NCBI GenBank assembly: GCA_003453085.1
Contig: DMMK01000725.1
Location: 1-6,455, forward strand
Length of the DNA stretch: 6,455 bases
Reading direction: 5' to 3'
From: Verrucomicrobiales bacterium
Lineage (GTDB): Bacteria > Verrucomicrobiota > Verrucomicrobiia > Verrucomicrobiales > Verrucomicrobiaceae
Below are positions 1 through 5,716 of this stretch, piece after piece. Position numbers and translations under genes: made by a program. A model generated the notes under the pieces. The model was not told where the DNA came from, made no database searches, and saw only the letters and a list, made by a program, of their open reading frames with translations. Position 1 is the first letter of the stretch. The number at the start of each line of letters is the position of its first letter.

Positions 1-1383
1 TGGCCGAGGAGGTGGTGTGGGTGTTTCCATGGCCCCCAGGCTGACTTCGGCTGCTTGGTGGAGGAATCCTGCGATGCTGAGGAGTCGCAGATCATGAAAG
101 GCCGGGGCAATAAGGGTGACACCCCAAGCCCGGCCGTTGGGCAGAAATCCTGCTGGCACCGCGCAGCCGCAGAGATCCAGAAGGTTCATGTAATTGGTGT
201 AGGTGCCCAGGTTGGTATTATATGCTACGGGTTCCTCCTCAATCTCGGCGAGGGTATAGCTCCGCGGAGCTGTGGGGGTGAGCATCACGTCCACATGCTG
301 CCAAAGCGTTTCGCTGTCCCTCTTCAGGGAGGCCAGCCGATACATCGCGCGAAAGGTGTCGGCCGCGCTGGGTTTGCAGCCTCCAGAGATGATCCCATGT
401 GTGACTGGTAGAAAGGCTTCCGGCTGGCTTTCTAGCAGCGCGGATGTGGCCACGTATCTTTCCGCCACCCAGGGGCCGCCATAAAGCAGGCGGGCTGTTT
501 CGAGAAAGGGCTCAAAGTCCATTTCGATGGGCAGTCCTCCAATCGTGCGGAGTCTGGAAATGCTTTGATCGTAAAGTTCGTTAGCCGATTCCTCGCCGAA
601 GTAATGGCGCTGGCTTTCTGGCAGCACGCCAAAACGGAAGGACATACCCGGCTGCCAGCCGGGTATGCCGGATTGAAAAGGGCGGGCCATGGAGTCAGCC
701 TCATCAAAGTGACAGGTGATCTCGAAGATCCGGACCGCATCGTCGGTGGTGAGTGCAAAGATCGACACGCAATCCAGGCTGCGGCAGGCCGGCACCACGC
801 CGGAGGTGCTGAGCACGCCGCGTGTGGGCTTGAAGCCGATGATGTTGTTAAAGGCTGCGGGTACACGGCCTGAACCGGCTGTGTCCGTGCCCAGCGCAAA
901 GGTCACCAGACCCAGAGCCGTAGCCACGGCTGAGCCAGAGCTTGATCCTCCAGGGATGACTCCTGGGGAGATGGCGTTTACAGGGATGCCATAGGGGCTG
1001 CGAGTGCCCACCAGTCCGGTGGCAAACTGATCCAGGTTAGTCTTGCCCAGAGGGATGGCCCCTGCGTTTATCAGCGCCTGGACCACGGGGGAAGATGTTT
1101 CTGGGGTGTAGGCAAACGCGGGACAGGCTGCCGTGGTGGGCACCCCTGCGAGGTCAATGTTGTCCTTGATGGCAAAGGGGATGCCGTACAGCGGTCGGGT
1201 GTCAGGGGACTGCCCCTCCAGCAGGTCCAGATAGGGTTGTATTTCGTCACGGCCTAATAAATAAATCCAAATGGCCGGGTCGGCTTTGGCCGCTTTTTGG
1301 AGAAGGTCATCCACCAGCATGGCCGGGGTGAGGGAACCGGTCCGGTAGGCGGTGTGGAGGGATTCGAGAGTCGGTGCGGTCAT
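1..1383 (-). CDS. atzF: Allophanate hydrolase, N-terminal amidase domain (partial, 3' end beyond window)
   Basis: Amidase-signature enzyme that hydrolyses allophanate to ammonia and CO2, the last step of the urea carboxylase and cyanurate/biuret routes. The frame stays open for 461 codons and runs off the left edge. Visible motifs: GIPFAIKDNID with catalytic Lys73, GGSSSGSA with cis-Ser147, and GTDTAGSGRVP with nucleophile Ser171. Spacings of 74 and 24 match the Lys91/Ser165/Ser189 triad known for AtzF. The block LYGGPWVAERY places Tyr301 and Arg309 eight apart, like the substrate-binding Tyr/Arg pair of characterised allophanate hydrolases, which sets it apart from GatA-type amidases. The family has about 600 residues, so a C-terminal domain should follow outside the window. 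The start at 1383 is chosen because the protein alignment naturally begins there. In-frame ATGs at 1416 and 1443 are possible, and none has a good Shine-Dalgarno. No urea carboxylase gene is visible upstream. Confidence 0.93.
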   Translation of the reverse strand, partial: MTAPTLESLHTAYRTGSLTPAMLVDDLLQKAAKADPAIWIYLLGRDEIQPYLDLLEGQSPDTRPLYGIPFAIKDNIDLAGVPTTAACPAFAYTPETSSPVVQALINAGAIPLGKTNLDQFATGLVGTRSPYGIPVNAISPGVIPGGSSSGSAVATALGLVTFALGTDTAGSGRVPAAFNNIIGFKPTRGVLSTSGVVPACRSLDCVSIFALTTDDAVRIFEITCHFDEADSMARPFQSGIPGWQPGMSFRFGVLPESQRHYFGEESANELYDQSISRLRTIGGLPIEMDFEPFLETARLLYGGPWVAERYVATSALLESQPEAFLPVTHGIISGGCKPSAADTFRAMYRLASLKRDSETLWQHVDVMLTPTAPRSYTLAEIEEEPVAYNTNLGTYTNYMNLLDLCGCAVPAGFLPNGRAWGVTLIAPAFHDLRLLSIAGFLHQAAEVSLGAMETPTPPPRP

Positions 1384-1540
1384 GAAAGTCACAGGGCAGG
1401 GCGCACCTGTTTTCATGGACGATCCAAAGTGCAGCTCTGTCATGCCAAGCAGCAGGGCTCATGCCATGCGCTGTGCGGCAAGGGGGCAGTGCCCACGCAT
1501 CTGGGCTTCTCTGGGAACGAGCCGCCCCCCTGCGGAATGA
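1384..1540. other. Intergenic spacer upstream of atzF
   Basis: This spacer should hold the atzF promoter, because a terminator for korB lies just upstream of it in the direction of transcription. I see no convincing -35/-10 pair. The one structured element is an 11-base near-palindrome at 1484-1494 (GGGCA, one central base, TGCCC). It is too tight for a hairpin loop but of a size compatible with a small operator half-site pair. No RNA gene or small ORF with support is visible. Confidence 0.4.
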
Positions 1541-1594
1541 AGAAACAAAAAAGACTGTTGCAGATGTGCCGTAACGCAACACCTGCAACAGTCT
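1541..1594 (-). terminator. Intrinsic terminator downstream of korB
   Basis: A perfect 12-bp inverted repeat pairs 1552-1563 with 1583-1594 (minus-strand arms AGACTGTTGCAG and CTGCAACAGTCT) around a 19-nt loop. On the minus strand the second arm runs directly into TTTTTGTTT. It lies about 20 bases past the korB stop codon at 1615-1617. This is a canonical Rho-independent terminator and implies that atzF is transcribed separately from korB. Confidence 0.9.
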
Positions 1595-1614
1595 CTGAAA
1601 TGAAGGCGGCTGGC

Positions 1615-2532
1615 CTAGCGCATGGCTTCCAGGCGCTTTTTGAGGATGTCTTTCTGGCTCATGCCAGTCAGTTTGGCCTGGGTGGAATCAATCCATTTTT
1701 GCTCGAGAGCATTTTTGGTTGGGCGCTCCACCTGATAATAGACGCCAAACTTCCCAGGTGACGGGTCATCCGCCATTTTGAAGGCCGCCACATCGTCGGT
1801 GACGTCATGCTGAGTCTCATCAATGATGTCATAGACGCCGCCTTTGCGCGGGGTGCTGTCATCAAAGGAGCCGGCGTAGAACATCACGCATTCGCTGAGG
1901 CATTCCACCACGCTGAAACCATCATGCAGGATGGCGCGTTCAAAGATGTCCATCATGTGCTTCACCTGGGCTGCGTGGGTGCGGGCAATGAAGGTGGCCC
2001 CGCTGGCCAGAAGCTGCTTCATCGGGTTGATGGGGCGGTCAATGCTGCCGGTGGGGTCCGTCTTGGACTTGAAGCCCTGCGGGCTCGTCGGGCTAGTCTG
2101 CTTCTTGGTCAGGCCATAGACGAAGTTGTCCATGATGACATAGGTCAGCTTGATGTTCTTGCGGGCGGCGTGGTTGAGGTGGTTGCCTCCAATGGAGAAG
2201 CCATCGCCGTCCCCCCCAAAGACAAACACATGCACATCCGGGCGGCTCAGGGAAATGCCAGTGGCCAGGGGCAAGGCACGGCCATGGATGAAGTGGATCC
2301 CGTGACTGTTGACGAAGTAGGGAAAGCGGGAGGAACAGCCGATGCCTGCGACGCAGACGATCTTCTCATGCGGGTACTGGAGTTTTTCCAGTACCTTGTA
2401 AAACGCGGCGAGGACGGCAAAGTCACCACAGCCAGGACACCAGGTAGGATGGTCGGCGGTGAGGATTTTTTTCGTGAGCTTGTCAGCAGCAGGGGCGTCG
2501 GAAGCCGGAGCCTCCAGGGTGGCAGAGGACAT
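1615..2532 (-). CDS. korB: 2-oxoacid:ferredoxin oxidoreductase, beta subunit (KorB/PorB type)
   Basis: Cytoplasmic beta subunit of a CoA-dependent 2-oxoacid:ferredoxin oxidoreductase (2-oxoglutarate or pyruvate). It carries thiamine diphosphate and a [4Fe-4S] cluster. The protein has 305 residues, typical for the family. WCPGCGD gives Cys32 and Cys35, GIGCSS gives Cys66, and LSECVMF gives Cys215; together they form the four-cysteine cluster set of two-subunit OFORs. FGGDGDGFSIGGNH (about 106-118) is the thiamine-diphosphate/Mg binding motif. The first 25 residues are an Ala/Ser-rich extension before the conserved core. The ATG at 2532 has no Shine-Dalgarno. The alpha subunit gene korA, normally directly upstream, is absent: dgt occupies that side and is separated by a hairpin. 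Substrate (2-oxoglutarate versus pyruvate) cannot be decided from this subunit alone. Confidence 0.93.
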   Translation of the reverse strand: MSSATLEAPASDAPAADKLTKKILTADHPTWCPGCGDFAVLAAFYKVLEKLQYPHEKIVCVAGIGCSSRFPYFVNSHGIHFIHGRALPLATGISLSRPDVHVFVFGGDGDGFSIGGNHLNHAARKNIKLTYVIMDNFVYGLTKKQTSPTSPQGFKSKTDPTGSIDRPINPMKQLLASGATFIARTHAAQVKHMMDIFERAILHDGFSVVECLSECVMFYAGSFDDSTPRKGGVYDIIDETQHDVTDDVAAFKMADDPSPGKFGVYYQVERPTKNALEQKWIDSTQAKLTGMSQKDILKKRLEAMR

Positions 2533-2557
2533 GTGGGTTGGTTAGGTTGGAATACCT

Positions 2558-2587
2558 AGGCTAAACGAATTCAGGATTCAGGGTCAA
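2558..2587 (-). promoter_or_regulatory. Candidate korB promoter
   Basis: On the minus strand TTGACC (2582-2587) is followed after 18 bases by TAGCCT (2558-2563), 25 bases before the korB ATG. The -35 matches consensus in five of six positions, but the -10 matches in only three. The placement between the upstream hairpin and the gene is right. A korB-specific promoter is expected because the two neighbouring genes appear to be separate transcripts. Confidence 0.35.
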
Positions 2588-2621
2588 TCACGAACCTGCG
2601 CCTTTTGCTAAATTCCGTTCC

Positions 2622-2660
2622 TATGCCGGTTTCCAGACCCTCTTTTTGGAAACCGGTATA
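2622..2660. terminator. Long hairpin between dgt and korB, probable dgt terminator without U-tract
   Basis: A perfect 10-bp inverted repeat (CCGGTTTCCA at 2626-2635, TGGAAACCGG at 2647-2656) extends to 14 bp on the plus strand through one G-U pair and three A-T pairs, with an 11-nt loop. It begins 10 bases past the dgt stop codon. Neither strand has a T-run after the stem; the only T-run lies in the loop on the plus strand. Position suggests a dgt transcript end or 3' stabiliser, possibly a U-less terminator. A protein-binding palindrome is the alternative. Confidence 0.5.
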
Positions 2661-2669
2661 ACCAGAAGA

Positions 2670-3941
2670 TCACACAAAGTCGGTGATCGAACCAAAGTCC
2701 GCATCGAAGAGCCGCCGATAGGTGCGGAAGGCAAAGCTGTCCGTCATGCTGGCCACCCAGTCGCAGACCAGACGGGCACGGGTGCCTGCATCCGGCGCTT
2801 TTTCGATCTCGGCCTCCAGTGTGGCGGGCATGAGATGCAGGGTACTGCTTTTTTCCTGCTCAATGTAGCGGTCGCGCAGCACCTCAAAGAGCCGGGTCAA
2901 AATGAAGTCCGCCTTGTAGTCGAGCTGCTGGAGCTGGGGGCTCTTGAAGACAAGGTCGAGGGCGATCTTCTTGTTCAGGCGGGATTCGGCCTGCATGTCA
3001 GGGTCTATCTCCAGGCGGAATTGATGCCGCCGGGTCATGGCGCTGAGAAACGTGCTGTTAGGCACCAGAGTGACGGCGCGGATGTAACGGCCGATGGCAC
3101 TGTTCAGCTTTCTTTCCACCCGGCCTTCACGGATGGCCGCGCAGAGTTTCTTGATGTGGATGTCATCACGTTCATTCAGCTCGCGGCCTTCGGCCCAGCG
3201 CTCCAGCTTGGAGACGGTGATGAATCCGGCGTGGATGCCGTCGGCAATGTCATTGAGGGAGTAAGCAGTGTCGTCTGCCCAGTCCATGAGCTGGCATTCG
3301 ATGCTGCGGAACTGGTTGCGCACTTTGCCGGGTGTCAGCTCCGTGGGGAAGGCTTGGTGGCCCATGGTGAAATCCAGCCAGACCTCCTGGTTGTTGTACA
3401 GGTAGTGGTTAGGTGCGCCTTCCACCTCTGCTTGCAGGGTTTTGTACTTGAGCACGCCGTCCAGCACCGCTCGTGAGGGATTCATGCCTTCACGCCCTTC
3501 GTTGAAAAGAGTCTCTGTGAGGATGCGCAGCGTTTGGGCATTGCCCTCAAAGCCGCCGTAGGGGCGCATCAGCCGGTGCAGGGTCCTTTCGCCCGTATGG
3601 CCGAAAGGCGGGTGCCCCAGATCATGCGAAAGGCAGGCGCATTCCACCAGATCAGGATCAATGAAGCAACCGTCATCCAGCATTTCGCTCTGCTGGGCTA
3701 AGTAGGCACAGATGGATCGGCCGATCTGGGCCACCTCGATGCTGTGGGTGAGGCGTGTGCGGTAAAAGTCATATTCGCCGGAGAGAAAGACCTGAGTCTT
3801 GTTCTGCAACCGGCGGAAGGCGCTGCTGTGGATGATGCGGTCCCGGTCAATCTGGAAGGCGTTGCGGTACTCGCTTGGGGACGAGGGCCGGGGCGTCAGC
3901 GTTTCAGAATCAAAGGTGTTGTAAAACCGGTTGGCGGGCAT
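2670..3941 (-). CDS. dgt: Deoxynucleoside triphosphate triphosphohydrolase (dGTPase-like, HD domain)
   Basis: Cytoplasmic HD-superfamily enzyme that cleaves a dNTP to deoxynucleoside plus tripolyphosphate, adjusting nucleotide pools. Numbered from the ATG at 3941 (423 residues), the metal-binding set is His66 in YRTRLTHS, His106-Asp107 in LSHDLGHPPFGHTGE, and Asp223 (or the adjacent Asp) in DWADDTAYS. The stretch before the first His (RNAFQIDRDRIIHSSAFRRLQ, then TQVF) is the classic Dgt N-terminal signature. Length fits the dNTPase-like group of about 380-450 residues rather than the 500-residue E. coli type. An in-frame TTG at 3971 would add ten residues, but MPANRFYNTFD is where the family normally begins. 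Neither start has a Shine-Dalgarno. It sits 53 bases downstream of a lipoprotein gene on the same strand, probably one transcript. Confidence 0.93.
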   Translation of the reverse strand: MPANRFYNTFDSETLTPRPSSPSEYRNAFQIDRDRIIHSSAFRRLQNKTQVFLSGEYDFYRTRLTHSIEVAQIGRSICAYLAQQSEMLDDGCFIDPDLVECACLSHDLGHPPFGHTGERTLHRLMRPYGGFEGNAQTLRILTETLFNEGREGMNPSRAVLDGVLKYKTLQAEVEGAPNHYLYNNQEVWLDFTMGHQAFPTELTPGKVRNQFRSIECQLMDWADDTAYSLNDIADGIHAGFITVSKLERWAEGRELNERDDIHIKKLCAAIREGRVERKLNSAIGRYIRAVTLVPNSTFLSAMTRRHQFRLEIDPDMQAESRLNKKIALDLVFKSPQLQQLDYKADFILTRLFEVLRDRYIEQEKSSTLHLMPATLEAEIEKAPDAGTRARLVCDWVASMTDSFAFRTYRRLFDADFGSITDFV

Positions 3942-3992
3942 GGAGTCGCAGAGTCCACGGTGGAGGTCCAAAGGTCAACCTCGGCAGGGGAT

Positions 3993-4007
3993 GATCACAG
4001 GGTGATC
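3993..4007. repeat. Small hairpin over the lipoprotein stop codon
   Basis: GATCAC (3993-3998) and GTGATC (4002-4007) form a perfect 6-bp inverted repeat with a 3-base loop. It includes the lipoprotein TGA at 3995-3997. There is no T-run on either side, so it is not an intrinsic terminator. It could modestly affect translation or mRNA ends between the lipoprotein and dgt, or be chance. Confidence 0.3.
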
Positions 4008-4618
4008 GTCGGCCCAGTGGGGTATTCGGGCTGGATTTCCGGGCGCAGGCGGTTGCGCAGCCGGGGATCGTCCAGGGCCTGGTCCACAGCATCCTGGAGG
4101 GCACCGGAAACAAGATCCCGCAAGGTCGGCACGGGGGAGCCGCTGCCTGGTACGTAGGCGCGGCTGCTGCGTTCCCCTGAATAGACGTGGCTATGAACGA
4201 TCTGGCCACTGGCTGCATCCAGCACCGTCACGCGAACTCGTGCATAACCGTAGGGGCGCACCAGCATTTGGCAGTAGAGGTCCATCACATCGCCTGTCAC
4301 CACATAGCGGGCACTGCGCGGGGCCGTGAGCATGCTGCGAGTCTGCAGGCCGTGACCAAAGGCATTGGTCACCACCTGGCTCACCGGGACGCGAGTTTGC
4401 ACATACTCCAGCGGGGTGCCGATCTGTGTGCGCACGGTGCCTAGGTCCATGGGGCCGATACCGCGCTGGTCACTGAAGGGACGGGTGGCAAATTCAGGCT
4501 GGCCGGGCTTCACATGGCCGGTGCCGGGGACGTAATCCAGGCTGACCTGGGAGGTCGTGCTGCAGGAAACCAGCGCGAAAACAGACAGCAAAGTGACAAG
4601 AGAAAGCAGGCTCTTCAT
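3995..4618 (-). CDS. Putative outer-membrane lipoprotein of unknown function
   Basis: The 207-residue product starts with a lipoprotein signal (Met-Lys, hydrophobic stretch, lipobox LVSC with Cys19). Ser at +2 predicts sorting to the outer membrane under the E. coli rule. The ATG at 4618 has AGGA four bases upstream, the clearest ribosome site among the minus genes, and beats an in-frame GTG at 4663, which would put 15 residues before the signal. The mature part is mostly alternating beta-like segments with a C-terminal helix (LRDLVSGALQDAVDQALDDP). Its layout loosely recalls YajG-type lipoproteins, in which such a domain binds other envelope parts, but I cannot assign a family. It overlaps no neighbour, precedes dgt and is divergent from the L,D-transpeptidase. 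Confidence 0.85.
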   Translation of the reverse strand: MKSLLSLVTLLSVFALVSCSTTSQVSLDYVPGTGHVKPGQPEFATRPFSDQRGIGPMDLGTVRTQIGTPLEYVQTRVPVSQVVTNAFGHGLQTRSMLTAPRSARYVVTGDVMDLYCQMLVRPYGYARVRVTVLDAASGQIVHSHVYSGERSSRAYVPGSGSPVPTLRDLVSGALQDAVDQALDDPRLRNRLRPEIQPEYPTGPTITL

Positions 4619-4686
4619 GGTATCCTGCACGGATAGCTGATGACGCGGCACTTTCAATGCCACATCTCACCTTCGTCATGTCCTTT

Positions 4687-4767
4687 AAAAAACAAACAGC
4701 CCTGCCGGACTTGGCGCTCAGGAAAAAAACCCCCAAAACCTGAAGCCAATTAATTATCCGGCAGGGC
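4687..4767 (-). terminator. Terminator-like nested hairpin in the divergent spacer
   Basis: The GC-rich 11-bp stem (minus arms GCCCTGCCGGA and TCCGGCAGGGC) followed by six consecutive T at 4692-4687 has the form of a minus-strand intrinsic terminator. It precedes a gene start rather than following a gene end, since the only gene to its right runs the other way. It therefore most likely acts on a short transcript started in the same spacer. Confidence 0.6.
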
Positions 4768-4771
4768 CGAT
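4687..4771 (-). ncRNA. Candidate small RNA or attenuator leader of the lipoprotein gene
   Basis: Minus-strand transcription from the promoter at 4777-4806 would give an RNA of about 85 nt made almost wholly of one nested hairpin. The outer stem of 11 perfect bp pairs 4757-4767 with 4699-4709. Inside it, a 5-bp stem pairs 4745-4749 with 4711-4715, and another pairs 4739-4743 with 4718-4722. The apical loop of 16 nt reads U4-G5-U7. The outer stem is followed by UGUUUGUUUUUU (4687-4698). This is either a self-terminating small RNA or a 5' leader that terminates most transcripts before the lipoprotein ORF at 4618. Function and any ligand are unknown; no known riboswitch class is recognised. Confidence 0.45.
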
Positions 4772-4776
4772 TTACG

Positions 4777-4806
4777 TTTATATTCGGTTCGAACTTATTC
4801 AGGCAA
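4777..4806 (-). promoter_or_regulatory. Sigma-70-like promoter reading toward the lipoprotein gene
   Basis: On the minus strand TTGCCT (4801-4806) and TATAAA (4777-4782) are separated by 18 bases. The -10 matches consensus in five of six positions and the -35 in four. The predicted start is near the A at 4771, four bases before a strong hairpin. The spacer contains the 8-base palindrome GTTCGAAC (4787-4794). This is the best promoter-like signal in the window. Confidence 0.5.
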
Positions 4807-4848
4807 TCTCAAAAATGATCGCACAGCCAAAATCAGCATCCAGGTGGA

Positions 4849-4854
4849 TACAAT
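4849..4854 (+). promoter_or_regulatory. Candidate -10 element of the L,D-transpeptidase gene
   Basis: TACAAT matches the -10 consensus in five of six positions and would start transcription near 4861, ten bases before the GAGAGG ribosome site. No -35 is recognisable at 16-18 bases upstream. The position favours the GTG at 4881 as start codon, since the ATG at 4815 would lie upstream of this element. Confidence 0.3.
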
Positions 4855-4880
4855 GTCATGACAACACCCAGAGAGGTGTG

Positions 4881-5636
4881 GTGAACGCAGGATTGAAGTT
4901 TTTTTTCAGCGTCCTGACGATAACCCTGTTTGGGGTTTTGCTGCCAGGCCCAGCCTCCGCCCAGATCGGTGGTGGCGTACGCCAAGTCATCGTGGCCCAA
5001 GCCTCCGGGTGGAACTCAAACACGGCGACGTTGCAGGCCTATCAGCGTGCTTCGGCCAATAGCCCGTGGCAGCCCATTCTCGCACAGCCTGTGCCGATCT
5101 TGCTAGGCCGCTCCGGGCTGGCCTGGGGCAGGGGAGTCTTCACACCGCCGAACAATGGAATCCCGCCGAAAGTGGAGAAGGACTGGCGCGCCCCGGCGGG
5201 TGTTTTCCAGCTTGGTTCTCTTTTTGGTTATGCCGCACGGCCACCTGCGGGCACGCGCTGGCCTTACATTCAGGTCGGTCCCTGGGATGCGTATGTGGAT
5301 GATCCCAAAAACCCGTATTACAACCAGCACGTGCGGGTGGATCCACGCCAGGTGCCGCCCTGGTTTGAAAAGCAACGCATGCGCCTGGGCGATGCAGCCT
5401 ACAAATGGATGCTGGAGATACGCCACAATCAAAACCCCGTCGCGCCTGGGTATGGCAGCGCCATCTTTTTCCATGTCCGCAGGGGACCTACCAAGCCCAG
5501 TGCCGGGTGCTCCACCATGGCGGTTGAAAACCTGGAGAAAATCATCCGCTGGCTGGATCCCAAGGCCTCCCCTCACTACGTGCTGCTGCCGAAGGCTGAT
5601 TATCAGGCCCTGCGTGGTCCCTGGCGGCTGCCTTGA
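4881..5636 (+). CDS. Secreted L,D-transpeptidase (YkuD-type domain)
   Basis: Periplasmic enzyme of the L,D-transpeptidase family, which uses a cysteine nucleophile to make 3-3 peptidoglycan cross-links or attach proteins to the wall; the exact reaction here is unproven. Translated from the GTG at 4881, it has 251 residues. The signal peptide has a Lys n-region, a hydrophobic core and a cleavage site PGPASA/QIGG after residue 27. WRAPAGVFQLG (about 102-112) is the conserved pre-catalytic segment. GSAIFFHV gives His198, and KPSAGCST gives the nucleophile Cys210, followed by a helix ending in WLDP. The residue two after Cys is Thr, not the usual Arg/Asn. The GTG is preferred because GAGAGG lies four bases upstream and it puts the signal peptide at the N terminus. 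The ATG at 4815 would add 22 polar residues and has no ribosome site. Confidence 0.87.
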   Translation: MNAGLKFFFSVLTITLFGVLLPGPASAQIGGGVRQVIVAQASGWNSNTATLQAYQRASANSPWQPILAQPVPILLGRSGLAWGRGVFTPPNNGIPPKVEKDWRAPAGVFQLGSLFGYAARPPAGTRWPYIQVGPWDAYVDDPKNPYYNQHVRVDPRQVPPWFEKQRMRLGDAAYKWMLEIRHNQNPVAPGYGSAIFFHVRRGPTKPSAGCSTMAVENLEKIIRWLDPKASPHYVLLPKADYQALRGPWRLP

Positions 5637-5649
5637 GAGTGGCGGGCAT

Positions 5650-5691
5650 AAAAAAGCGGAAAGCAAGGCGTCTGAGGCCCGGCTTTCCGCT
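5650..5691 (-). terminator. Intrinsic terminator of the sugar phosphate isomerase/epimerase gene
   Basis: A perfect 10-bp stem (AGCGGAAAGC at 5655-5664, GCTTTCCGCT at 5682-5691) with a 17-nt loop is followed on the minus strand by a run of T (5650-5655 as A on plus). It starts 26 bases after the stop codon of the minus gene. It also lies 14-19 bases past the stop of the convergent L,D-transpeptidase, for which I see no separate terminator. On the plus strand no T-run follows, so bidirectional use would be weak. Confidence 0.88.
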
Positions 5692-5716
5692 CTTGAGAAT
5701 GGGATGGCTGCGAGGC

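Noticed and set aside
1807..2559. Plus-strand open frame of about 250 codons opposite korB
   Set aside because: Antisense shadow of a well-conserved KorB; the translation is low in structure and rich in Val/Gly/Ala/His as expected of a reversed coding frame.
2646..3476. Long open frame on the plus strand opposite dgt
   Set aside because: It lies antisense to a gene with all HD-family catalytic residues. Its translation has no recognisable domain and follows from the codon bias of dgt.
3942..3971. TTG at 3971 as dgt start
   Set aside because: The extra ten residues do not resemble the family; the ATG at 3941 opens directly on the conserved ANRFYNTFD segment.
4619..4736. Minus-strand ORF starting at 4736, upstream of and overlapping the lipoprotein gene in another frame
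   Set aside because: It starts inside the hairpin loop and runs out of frame through the lipoprotein coding region; there is no supporting domain.
4699..4767. Hairpin as a MITE or insertion-sequence remnant with 11-bp terminal repeats
   Set aside because: No direct target-site duplication flanks it. The nested inner stems and adjacent U-tract fit an RNA terminator structure better, though a genome copy count was not possible.
4815..4880. ATG at 4815 as start of the L,D-transpeptidase
   Set aside because: It has no ribosome site, would place 22 polar residues before the signal peptide and lies upstream of the best -10 candidate. The GTG at 4881 has GAGAGG just upstream.
4858..4884. Eight-codon ORF (ATG at 4858) overlapping the L,D-transpeptidase start, a possible leader peptide
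   Set aside because: No ribosome site of its own and no run of regulatory codons. A stop overlapping a GTG start by chance is common.
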